Source: Oreohelix idahoensis
Taxonomy: Eukaryota; Mollusca; Gastropoda; Stylommatophora; Oreohelicidae
Assembly (NCBI GenBank): GCA_024509875.1
Contig: JAMPIV010000279.1
Location: 55,110-119,109, forward strand
Length of the DNA stretch: 64,000 bases
Reading direction: 5' to 3'
In this document: positions 24,337 to 34,270 of the stretch, piece after piece
How positions within the stretch are numbered: position 1 is the first letter of the stretch
Layout of the letters: each line of letters opens with the position of its first letter
The notes under the pieces: generated by a model
What the model saw: only the letters and a program-made list of their open reading frames with translations
Database searches by the model: none
What the model was told of the DNA's origin: nothing
Translations under genes and position numbers: made by a program

Positions 24337-25109
24337 TGTTGCGACCGGAGTTAGCCCAACGGATTGTTGCTAGCTGGCTAGTCAATCGTGGTAATTGGTT
24401 TTACCGTTCATCATTTTGCATCGTGCTGTTAATAGTCAGTTGCGCGAAAAGTGGAATAAAAGCTTTGCAACCATGATAATAATAATTGAATTCCCAATGT
24501 TCATAGACGGGATAAGTCATGTCTTGAGTCCGCACAGATTTAATACATTGAATTCATACATAAATAGTTCACACATGGTTATCATGAAGCACATAAATAT
24601 TAAGTTCTGTTCATACTTCGATTATGATTTATCTGCGAATCAGTCCTTGTCAAATAGCATGAATTACTGTAGACAGAACGTCATAACTATATGTACGCGT
24701 GGTTGGTGATCCCAACAACCGACAGTGAGATTATGCGTCTGTCAAAAAATATAATCTATAAGGACGGTTGATACATTCCGACTTGGGTTTAGTCAATTAC
24801 TAACCTGAAACAACACATTTCATCTCTTTCATAGTATACAGTGGACTGACCCATGTCCATATTTAAATACAATATAATTTGTGTGGCACTCCATGCCCGA
24901 CACTATAAGACTCCAAGGACACGTCTTCTCAGTTCGACGGTCATTCAAGAAAGAGTCCCGTCTCTTGGTCACGGTGCGTGACCTACCAACGCTGAAACGT
25001 CATAGCGTTCAATAGTCTACTAATATTTTACATTACATTAAACGCAGTAACCCCTAAAATCGCATGCTGCTAACCTCTAGCAGACGATGCCAATTAAAAT
25101 ACCGTAACA
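24337..25109 (+). repeat. Solo LTR, 773 bp, TSD CGGGG
   Basis: The segment opens TGTTGCG and closes CGTAACA, an imperfect terminal inverted repeat with TG...CA ends. It is flanked by CGGGG at 24332-24336 and 25110-25114. Removing it and one CGGGG copy restores the Gag frame exactly. It has no internal coding region and no partner LTR, so it is what remains after recombination between two LTRs. A GAATAAAAG near 24455 may be a polyadenylation signal. It resembles neither of the ~2.2 kb LTR families here. Confidence 0.85.
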
Positions 25110-27278
25110 CGGGGAAAGAACTAATGGATTTTGCCAAAGCAGAATACCAGTCAGAGGAAAATCAAAAAGCTTTGGAGAAGAAAAAGATTGAGAAGCAGAA
25201 GCAGGAAAGAGATGCTCGAGCTGAAGAGTTAGAGCTCAAAAGAAGAGAGTTCGAAATACAAGAAAAGAAGATGAAAGAAGAGAATGATTGGAAACAGAGA
25301 GAGTTCGAATTACAAGAAAAGTTAGAATTAGAGAGAATGATATTAGCTCTGGAGGAAAAAAGACTAGAAGCTCTTAAGGAAATACAATTAAAGAAATTAG
25401 AAGTGGGTGCGAGTGGTCAGAACTCGACTCCGAGGGAGTCTCATCGTCCCTTTAGGCTGCGTCTGCCGAATTTTAATGACAAAATTGATACCTTAGATTT
25501 TTTCTTGAGAGGTTCGAGGCCGGATGCGTGGCCTGGAAGGCGAACAGAGACGAGTGGCCATCTCTGTTATCCACATTGCTAGTGGGGCCTGCGATGGAGA
25601 CTTTTTATAGCCTCCCGCTGGAGGAGCGGGCGGATTACGACAAGGTGAAGGAGCGGTTGCTTCGGAAGTTCCGTCTGACGGCTGACGAGTACTGGACGCG
25701 GTTTAGAAACACTATGCCAAGTGCAGACCAGGACTTCGAGGACTTCATCTCGAAGATCAAGCTTCTGTTGAATAGATGGATCGAGTTGGAAGGAATTCCT
25801 AAGGACTTTAAGGGCTTGGTTGATCTAATGCTACGGGACAAAGTGTTGTCGTCCTGTTCTACTGAGTTGGTAGAATTTTTCCAAGAGCGCCAGCCAAAGG
25901 ACATTGAGTCCATGGCACAGTTGTGCCATCATTATGTCCTTGCTCATCCGGGCAAACCCATCCATCGTTCTGGTCTGTCTGACGCCTTAGTTGCAGGTGT
26001 CGGCAAAGTCCAGCGACAACCATGCCAAAATCAGTCAGGCGGTGCAGACAAGTGCCAAGAGCAGAATGACGATAGGCCCTCCCGTCCCTATCAACCATGC
26101 AGAGGGAATTACGGTAACTTCCGATCTCATCGGAATGGTCGGTCAAACTGGCACAACCGTCAATGGAAAAGTGATAGCGACGGAGGAGAGCGCCAAACGC
26201 GAAAGCAGGTACGCTTTGAGGAGTTTCGTGAGGAAGATCGGTGTTTCTATAAGACAAAACATTCCAAGCGGAGGAATGGGTCCGCTGATAGCCGGGCATC
26301 CGACTCCGATGCGCGGTCTTCACCAGTTAGCAGTCCAAGCAATAGTCCACGTGAGAAGTCAAAAAGGGAACGCAGATGTTCCAATTGTAATGGCAAGGGT
26401 CATTATGCTGACAGGTGTCCTACCCCAATTGAACATGCGAATGCTGCGTTTGTGTTGGACACAGTCAACAGCGAGGACTGTGTGGGGTGTCGACCTCTGT
26501 TCCATTCGAACGAGGATATAGTGTTACACTGCGGACATGCGGTACCATGTCTGTCGGCGGTACTTGAGACTGGCAAGGTGGCACTCTACAAAGGTGTGGT
26601 GGAGAAGAAACCAGTCTCGGTGTTGAGGGACACTGGATGTACCACAGTCGGGGTGCGGCGGTCGTGCATCGACGAATCCTGCCTTACAGGCAAAACTGTG
26701 AAGTGTACCACGTTTGGGGGCAAAGTTGAGTCTTACCCCCAACCGTGTATTAATGTAGACACCCCATTTTTATCCGGGAGAGTGAACGCGTTTGTTCTTG
26801 AGAACCCAGTTGCCGATTTGATCGTCGATAATGTACGCGGAGTGCACAACGCCACGGGAGAGGCTGAAGCAGGGTCTCAGCAACACCGAAGTCCCGGGGC
26901 GGACGATCAGGTGGTCGATATATCACCACCTGAGAAGAAAGTACATCTTGGACGAGGTTCGCGGCAGGCACCCATTAATACTCACAGTCCAATGCCGAGG
27001 GACATGAATAGGAACAGCAGAGGCATATCTGAGGGCCTGATAGCTAGTGACCGCAAGGTATGGGTCCGCAATATCCCCCCGAATTCTAGCTGGCGCACAA
27101 TCAGACGTGCGTTTAATGAGGTCGCGCCGGTTAGGTTCATTGAGGTATTGTCATTGCGAGACAATACCAAGGTTGCACGAGTTACTTTCGCGAATAGGTG
27201 GGATGCGCGTGATGCAGTCAGGTGGAAGCACAAGTCGTTGCTCCATAACTTGTCCCTTCGAGGTTTATCACTACTGCC
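25110..27278 (+). pseudogene. Gag-protease-RRM gene, middle segment
   Basis: This segment holds most of a retroelement-derived protein. In order: a Glu/Lys-rich coiled coil (25140-25420); a capsid-like domain (25440-25960) aligning with the Gag at 59239 (DYDKVKERLLRKF, LMLRDKVLSS, ERQPKDIE); a Ser/Arg-rich linker; a CX2CX4HX4C zinc knuckle at 26377-26420; a CxxC...HCGH cluster (26480-26535); a retropepsin with DTGC (about 26629-26640); and an RRM-like domain from 27055 with RNP2-like VWVRNI and RNP1-like KVARVTFAN. A one-base frameshift near 25505-25515 separates the coiled coil from the capsid. The frame then runs to the insertion at 27279 and resumes at 36662. Reverse transcriptase would be expected after the protease but is absent. 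Confidence 0.85.
27274..27278. other. Target-site duplication CTGCC, left copy
   Basis: CTGCC precedes the 5' LTR and recurs directly after the 3' LTR at 36657-36661. Confidence 0.92.
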
Positions 27279-28825
27279 TGTAGTGATATCCTCAATACAA
27301 TCGATAAATTAGATAAAACATTATAGAGTATAAAGTCCAAATAAGGTAGAAATAAAATATTGGGTTGCGATTAGCTTCTTCGCCCCGCTTGCAAACATAT
27401 CGCTTTCTATATATTACATGTTTGAAACAAATCGAGGCGTAATTTTTGATCTAGACGGAGTGAGAGACACGAAGGAGGGGAAAGGAGCGACAGAATGCTA
27501 CCATCAGCACGCGTTGTTTGGAATCAAAAATTGTAACGAACGCGCGAGATTGCCTTTGGCAGTTTTGAAAATACGACACAAGGCCAATACTTGCATCGCC
27601 TTATATTCACGCAGTGGAAATGTATAAACACAAACACCGCTCTCATTTCCTGTATTGTAGCGTATTTTCTGACGAAACACAGACATTGTCGTTTTAGTTT
27701 GAAAAAAAGCGTTGGAGAGAGGGAAAAAGATGGTTTTCTAGATTTAAATAATATTGATGACTAACATGGAAAAAATATGGAAATCCGAACTATAATATTT
27801 AGGGCCATAAAACCTAGATAGTTTTGGGGAATAGGGTCTCCTGATCAATAATATATTTTAATTTACAAAATTGTCCCCTTAATAACCAAGATATTGCAAT
27901 AATACTATATATTCTAGGACAGACTGACGAACACTCATGCCTGCTTATTTTAGCCATAACCTTTTTTGAACGCATTTTTGAAATGAGGAAGAAGAGGGTA
28001 CATGTAATGTGATTGGGTGTAGTTAGAAGGAGGGAGAGAGGTTATTGGTTGGCCCGAAACTAAAAATATATTTTTGCAAAGTAAAGCCTAAGGCAGACTA
28101 ACCAACGTACCGAAAAACACACAGAATTTCTGCAGTGGGGTTTTTAAACTTGGAATTCAAAATTTGATAGACGCCGATTTCTATTGGCCAGGGTAGGGGA
28201 TATTGAGAAAAAAATTGAAAGGCTGGACGCCATTTGAAGAAAAACGTTCCCTTAAACAGGTGGATTGAGAGACCAGAAGTTTGACTTGCTTCACCATATA
28301 TTGAAGACATAACTAAAGAAAAGCAGTCATAATCTAGCAGCGGCACAGCTAAATTTGTGCCACATCATCGTACCTGTGTGTATTTCATTGAATTTGTGGT
28401 AAGAACGAAATTATTAATATTTTATTTAAAAATTTGAGTGAGTGATACTGTCATATGAAAAATATTTTACGACTGTAAGTACATAGGTCCCTAGCAGACT
28501 TATGCAGGACCTAGATGTTGATCCATCATATAACAAACTACCAGAGAGGTAGATCCAAAAGATTATATAGGTTGTCAGCGGGATCATATCACCCATCATA
28601 TTTTATGGAAAAAGATCAAGGATAATGGCAGAGGTGTTGCAGCCATTAGGGGAGAGGAAAACGAAAACTGGTACAAGTTGTTCCATCAATCTAGATTGGA
28701 TGAGCTGGGTTGGTCAGAGAGATCTGACCCTGTTCTTTTCTTTTGAATGTATTATTAATTGTGGATTTGGTAGATTAGATATTATGTTAAGACAGACCAT
28801 AATCTTCATGTTGTAGGGTTTGTTA

Positions 28826-28846
28826 CTGGCACTATGCTAGTGCCAG
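28826..28846 (+). promoter_or_regulatory. LTR hairpin, 9-bp perfect stem
   Basis: CTGGCACTA-TGC-TAGTGCCAG forms a perfect 9-bp stem with a 3-base loop. The 3' LTR has the same hairpin at 35821-35841. A structural role in the transcript is inference. Confidence 0.6.
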
Positions 28847-28888
28847 CTTCCTGAAAATAATAACCAGTGTAAAAGTGGAGTTTGCTGT

Positions 28889-28945
28889 AGTGGTACAAGC
28901 TCTCTACCACTGAAACTGTAGTCTTGGTACAAGCTCTCTACTAAG
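28889..28945 (+). promoter_or_regulatory. Pair of LTR hairpins with shared loop and different stems
   Basis: Hairpin 1 is AGTGGTA-CAAGCTCTC-TACCACT (28889-28911). Hairpin 2 is CTTGGTA-CAAGCTCTC-TACTAAG (28923-28945), where one pair is a G-U wobble. Stems differ between the two hairpins while pairing is kept. In the 3' LTR (35884-35906 and 35918-35940) hairpin 2 is fully Watson-Crick and hairpin 1 has only a loop change. This pattern argues for a folded RNA. Confidence 0.6.
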
Positions 28946-29654
28946 ATTGCCCCAGGAAGATTGAGACAGTGGCCGTTGGCCGGAAAGACAACTAACATCT
29001 AGCGTCACGTGCCAGATAAGTGCATAAGCCTTGGCACGGAACGATTCATCAACTATCGACCATACAATAATCTAATTATATAACATAAATCCATTTCCAC
29101 CCAATAAAGTGAACATAATATTTGTGAATAAAGACAGGGGATGAGGTAAAAACCCCAACCCGTCATCTAGTACCAGTTAAACAGTAGTAGAGATATATTA
29201 ACACCATTATTAGATTTTAAATTATGTGTATGGACAGATTGTCCCTTTTTGTTTAATTGAATTGCATATAGATATATAAATTGATTTCATTTGATTTTGA
29301 TAGTCCTGACCAAAATAATATTAGGTTCAGGACTAAATCAATTGTAAAAAGATTTGTTAAATACCAAATTTAAAACTCTGGGTTAGTTGAGTTGATCATA
29401 GAATTTAATATCTGTGTGTGTTTGTGTATTGGGTTACCATCACACCACACGTACATTACCCTAGACATTTAGACGTAGTCATCATTTATTCTAAGTATAA
29501 AATATAACTCTGAGTGAGATCTTAGGGTGGTAGCAGAAAGGTTTCCTGAGAACACACCCCATAAAGTGATAGACTCAGGGGCCTTCACAGCTTGACCTCA
29601 CTCAGTTACAAATTAAATACAACACCAACATTCATAACATCTAAACCCACCACA

Positions 29655-29892
29655 TATATTGGGTAGCTCGCTCCGGGATTTAAAATTATCATTTATTATA
29701 AAATTCAATATTGTATCACTATTGTCCCTAGAGGTTAAAAATATCCTATAATAAAGATAAAAGTACTTTAAGGTGGAAATTAACAGTTGATGAATTGTCA
29801 CGGCCAGTAGTTAATTAATTAATCATAGTTGGTACTTTGTTTATTAGAGTTTAAATTTGTCTTAGAACATTATTAAAGTTGCTTAAGACAGA
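29655..29892 (+). other. Leader with probable primer-binding site
   Basis: The leader starts TATATTGGGTAGCTCGCTCC, then GGGAT. It resembles the same position in the 12421 element, so a primer-binding site is likely, but the tRNA is not identified. Confidence 0.5.
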
Positions 29893-31887
29893 ATGGCAGA
29901 CTTGGCCAAGTTTAGATCTGCTGCTGTGCTGGCTGCAAAAGAGATGGGTATGGATGGGCCAGAGCTGGTCCAGTATGTAACAGCTGAAGTTGATAAATTT
30001 ATTGCAAGAGATAGGGAAGATAGGAAATTAGAGGCAGAAAGAAAATTAGAGGCTGAGAAAGAAATTAAAAGGTTACAGATTGAGGCTGACAAAGAGGCTA
30101 GGGCATTGGAGGCGGATAGGGAGGCTGAGATTAAGCGGCTCCAATTTGAAGAGAAGAAGATAGAGGCAGAGGAAAGAAGACTGGCTGCTGAAAGGGAAGC
30201 AGAAAAGGAGGAGAAGAGATTACAGAGGGAGCACGAGTTACGACTAAGGGAGTTGGAATTTCAAGGCCATGCTCCTGAAAATGGTAACAGCCCTCCGATG
30301 CCACTGCCAGTCAGGGGGCCTCAACCTCAGCCTTGGGGTTTCATTTTGGATCATTTTGTTGAGAAAGAGGATGACATAGAGTCATTCCTCAGCAGATTTG
30401 AGGTATTAGCCACCACTTATGGGTTAGAAAAAGAAAGGTGGAGTCTAAAGTTATCCCAGGGTCTTAGGGGAACATCTTATGAAGTGTTTGCAAAAATGAG
30501 CAGGGATGACCAAGACAATTATGACATGTTAAAGCAGGCTTTGTTGATAAGATATGAGAAGAATGGTGAATTTTATCGTAAGAAGTTTAGAAATGCCAAG
30601 CTTTTGTCTGGGGAGACATACCACCAATTCTCTGCCAGATTGGAAACCTATTTGGAGAAATGGACTGCTCTGGGGAAGACCCAAGATCTTAATGAGATGA
30701 TCATGATAGAGCAATTACGAGAGTCCATGGCTACAGACCTGAGAAAGTTTCTCATGGAACAAGGTGCAGAGAGGTTGGGTGGGGTACTTAATGTCGCTGA
30801 GAGGTATCAGGCGGCCCAGGCAGAAGTAGCTGGCACTAAGAAGAAACATTTAGAAACTTATAAGGCCCCACAAAACTCTAATAAATTTGAAAATAAAGAT
30901 CAAGGAAACCGAGGTAAACCCAACTTTGATAGGCCGAGAGTCGATTATCGAGATAGAAACCCACAGTTCAATGACCGAAAATATAATGAAAGAAAACCTT
31001 TCCACCAAGGAAAGTTATGGTGTAAATGGTGTAAGAGGGACACTCATAACACCAACGTTTGTACAAGGAAACCTTCTACCTTCGCTGCTATGAACACGGG
31101 GAACAAGGGATTAAAGGACAAACCCGCTGGACAGCAGGAACCTTATCACCCCCCAGTTTGTGAAGATGTTGTATGCAATGGGGTCACCATAAGGTGCCTT
31201 TATGATACTGGATTAGATTTTGATTCTGTTGTGAGTTCTCACCTAGTAAACCCAGATCAGTATACCACAGAAACCGTGGAGATGCAAGGGGCAACTAAGG
31301 ACGTAGCAACCATGACACTTCCTATCGCCAGGATAACTGTGAAAACTCGCTATGTGGAAGGCGTAATTAAAGCAGCAGTGATAAACGAACCAATCTACCA
31401 TCTGATATTGGGGTGTAGATATGTCTTCTTGGGGAATCCCAAGAGACCTGTGATCATGGCAACAGTGCAGACCAGATCACAGTCAAAGAAGGAGGAGGAT
31501 AATCCTATAAATACTCATCCAGAAGAGATGAGGAAGGCACAGGCTGAGGACAGATCACTCAAGCCGTATTTTAAGAAGTTGCCTAAATGCCATACACCTC
31601 CAACTAAAGGAGACTACTATATGAAGAATAAATTGATCTATAGGAAGGCTGGAACTGGATCCACTGGTCACGGACAGCTGGTACTTCCCACTTCGTATAG
31701 GGCAGAGGTAATAAGGAGTTTAAATGTTGGAATAGATGGGGACCATGAGAAAATAGGTACCATCTGCCAAAAAGTTTCTCAAAAATATTATTGGCCAGGC
31801 GTAGTGGTGGACATTGAGAATTTTGTGGAGGCCTGCGGCCAATGGCACGAGGGAACACCCACACGTAGGGAAAAAATCAGGACCTAG
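29893..31887 (+). CDS. Gag-protease-integrase N-terminal ORF (664 residues)
   Basis: The N-terminus (MADLAKFRSAA...MGMD) matches the 15578 ORF. A long Glu/Arg/Lys coiled coil covers ~40-130. A capsid-like domain spans ~145-330 (FLSRFE.LATTYGL, KLSQGLRG). A CX2CX4HX4C zinc knuckle (CKWCKRDTHNTNVC) begins at residue ~377. The retropepsin active site is YDTG at ~437-440. The end aligns with an integrase zinc domain (QKYYWPG...ENFVEACGQWHEG), but a His and the second Cys of the usual HHCC are missing. The ORF stops at 31885-31887, where the integrase core should begin. Gag and protease could be made from this copy; the integrase could not. Confidence 0.88.
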   Translation: MADLAKFRSAAVLAAKEMGMDGPELVQYVTAEVDKFIARDREDRKLEAERKLEAEKEIKRLQIEADKEARALEADREAEIKRLQFEEKKIEAEERRLAAEREAEKEEKRLQREHELRLRELEFQGHAPENGNSPPMPLPVRGPQPQPWGFILDHFVEKEDDIESFLSRFEVLATTYGLEKERWSLKLSQGLRGTSYEVFAKMSRDDQDNYDMLKQALLIRYEKNGEFYRKKFRNAKLLSGETYHQFSARLETYLEKWTALGKTQDLNEMIMIEQLRESMATDLRKFLMEQGAERLGGVLNVAERYQAAQAEVAGTKKKHLETYKAPQNSNKFENKDQGNRGKPNFDRPRVDYRDRNPQFNDRKYNERKPFHQGKLWCKWCKRDTHNTNVCTRKPSTFAAMNTGNKGLKDKPAGQQEPYHPPVCEDVVCNGVTIRCLYDTGLDFDSVVSSHLVNPDQYTTETVEMQGATKDVATMTLPIARITVKTRYVEGVIKAAVINEPIYHLILGCRYVFLGNPKRPVIMATVQTRSQSKKEEDNPINTHPEEMRKAQAEDRSLKPYFKKLPKCHTPPTKGDYYMKNKLIYRKAGTGSTGHGQLVLPTSYRAEVIRSLNVGIDGDHEKIGTICQKVSQKYYWPGVVVDIENFVEACGQWHEGTPTRREKIRT

Positions 31888-32288
31888 AAACGCCACGGGG
31901 AACACCTAGGCCTGAAACTAAAAATAACTATGGTAAAGTAGACATAGTGGAATGGGAACCCCCTTTTCACACACAGTCTTCAATTAAATTTGCTAGAATG
32001 GCCACTATGCGTCGAGTACAAAAAAGGATCTCAATCCAGTCTCACCCGACAATCCCTCGGTCGGAATTCCGTGAACTGGGTAAAAATAAAAGAGAGCGAA
32101 GTTCTCTCACTTTGAATTTGAACCTGGGGGGAGACAACCACAGGAAAAGAATTTGTAGTGGAAGGTTCTTATGCGATGACAAAAGGAAGAAAAGTCACCA
32201 CCACCACACTTCCAATTACATGATAATGGCCGGTGCCATGAAAAATATGTAGGCAACACTGTTATTTGGAAGACCAATCAAAGGTCCA
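31888..32288 (+). other. Segment replacing the integrase catalytic core
   Basis: Between the integrase zinc domain and its C-terminal part, about 400 bases carry a 101-codon Lys/Arg/His-rich ORF (31947-32252) with none of the D, D-35-E landmarks. The intact relative at 59239 uses roughly 150 residues here for the catalytic core. Homology resumes near 32265 with FGRPIKGPLE, equivalent to FGAQPRGPMS in that relative. I see no terminal repeats marking an insertion. Confidence 0.65.
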
Positions 32289-34197
32289 TTGGAAGCCCTA
32301 TTGAGGACGTGGACCGATGAGAAGGCAGAAGAGACTGTTACCTCATCATATCAATATGTGAACGAGCTGACCACTCGTCTTAAAACTGGCTGGAAACTTG
32401 CTAATGATAATTTGAGACAAGCCAGGAAAAAACATGCTGCATATTATAATAAGAAAGCGAAGGATAGGGAACTAGCTGTGGGAGCGAAGGTGCTTCTTCT
32501 ACTACCCGGCAGCAGTAACAAGTTGCAAACTGGATGGCAAGGTCCATATACGGTTCTAGAGAAGGTGTCTAGAACAAATTACAAGATAGATAAGAAGGAG
32601 AAAGAGAAGATCTATCATGTGAACCTTCTAAAGAAATATCTGGACAGACGAATCCAGGAAGGAACACACTTAATGACCTTGTCTATCGCAACGGAGATGA
32701 AAAACGAACCATTCGCCTCTCACGAATACCCCCTAAACCCCTGTGAGACAGCTGCACAGGTAAAAGTCAGTAAACACTTGACGAAAAATCAGAGAGAGCG
32801 GATTCAAAAGGTTCTGGATGATCATACAGACGTGTTAACGGACAAACCGGGGCACACCAATTTGTTGGAATATGATATGAAGTTAATAGACCCAACACCC
32901 ATCTGTATGAGAGCCTATTCTATTCCTTTCACTAAGGAAAAAGCTTTGAAAGAGGAGATAGATTACCTATTGAAAGAAGGGATTATTTCTCACAGTGAAT
33001 CTCCTTATAGCTCTAGTGTGGTTTTGTTGAGGAAACCATCTGGAGAACATAGACTGTGCATAGATTACAGGAAACTGAATGCTGTCACAGAAGGTCAGGT
33101 GGATCCATTACCTGATACAAATCACTTATTTGCCAGGCTGAACAAGGCAAAATATTTTTCGAAGGTGGATCTTAGCAAAGGCTATTATCAAATTCCAGTA
33201 AAGCCTGAGGTTCGACCTTATTTAGCTTTTTAGCACCTCGGAAGGACATTATGAGTTCAACATGTTGCCGTTTGGGTTGAAAAATGCTCCGAGTGTGTTT
33301 TCTTGGATGATGCGAAAATTGTTGGATCCCCTGAATAATCCATGTATTACGAATTTCATAGATGATATCCTCATCGCTACTGAAACATTTGAGGAACACG
33401 TTAACTCTTTGAATATGTTATTTGATAGACTCGGAGAGGCAAACTTGACTGCTAGACCAACCAAATGTTGTATTGGATGTAAAGAGTTGGAGTTCTTGGG
33501 ACATAGGGTATATCAGGGTAGCATGACCCCTGACCCCAAGAACCTAGAGAAATTACAAAAAGCACTGAGGCCACAAACAAAGAAAGATGTGCGATCTTTC
33601 GTGTCGTTGTGTGGTTTTTACCAGAAGTACATTAAAAATTTTAACTCTATATGTGCTCCTCTGACGGATTTAACTCGTAAAAGAAATCCTGATAAAATTA
33701 CTTGGTCAGCGCAGTGTGAATTGGCATACCAAGAGTTAAAAGAAAAGCTCACAAGCAAGCCTATATTGAAATTGCCTGACTTGAGTCAAGAATTTGTTGT
33801 GAGAACGGACGCTAGCAACGTCGGATTAGGGGCCACATTATTACAAAGGTCCACTTCACTTGATGGGGAATTAAACCCAGTTGCTTATGCTAGCTGCAAG
33901 TTGAACAAAGCGGAACAAAACTATTCAACAAGTGAGAAAGAGTGTTTAGCTTTAATCTGGGCTATAAAAAAGTTCCAGATCTATCTCTATGGTAGAACAT
34001 TCGTGGTCCAAACGGATCATCAGCCGCTCGTATTTCTGTCACAGGCAAAGCATGAAAATGTTCGGTTATTACAATGGTCGTTGCTCATACAGCCTTATTC
34101 ATTCACTATTGAATACATTCCCGGGTCGCAAAATGTTGGTGCAGACTTCTTGAATAGGCACCCTTTTGACGAAAATCAGAGTATTCAAAAGGCCTAA
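32289..34197 (+). pseudogene. Integrase C-terminus, reverse transcriptase and RNase H
   Basis: The reading frame starts with the integrase C-terminal region and GPY/F module (GWQGPYTVLEKVSRTNYKI), then goes directly into RT (LLKEGIISHSESPYSSSVVLLRK, CIDYRKLN, KVDLSKGYYQI). A one-base frameshift at the T5 run near 33226-33231 closes the first ORF at 33233. The same domain continues in the ORF at 33262-34197: LPFGLKNAPSVF, the catalytic FIDDIL, FLGHRV, then RNase H with RTDAS, SEKECLAL and TDHQPL, ending shortly before the polypurine tract. Order and completeness show a full RT-RH lost only through the frameshift. Confidence 0.88.
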
Positions 34198-34260
34198 GGA
34201 GCAAATTTGATCTATGTGTATTTCGGATTATGAACTTGCATCAGATAGCATGTTCTTAAG

Positions 34261-34270
34261 TTGGGAGATG
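34261..34270 (+). other. Polypurine tract before 3' LTR
   Basis: TTGGGAGATG directly precedes TGTAGTG of the 3' LTR; the element at position 1 has the same motif. Confidence 0.75.

Larger units (their letters stand above)
27279..29654 (+). repeat. 5' LTR (about 2.38 kb)
   Basis: Opens TGTAGTGATATCC and closes AACCCACCACA. It contains a 9-bp-stem hairpin (28826-28846) and two adjacent 7-bp-stem hairpins sharing one loop sequence (28889-28911 and 28923-28945). AATAAAGT-type signals occur near 29103 and 29127. The short ORFs at 27418-27627 and 28625-28816 recur in the 3' LTR but match nothing known. Confidence 0.93.

Noticed and set aside
27418..27627. 69-codon ORF repeated at 34410, plus other LTR ORFs
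   Set aside because: Repetition only reflects the two LTR copies; substitutions between them change residues freely and no motif is seen.
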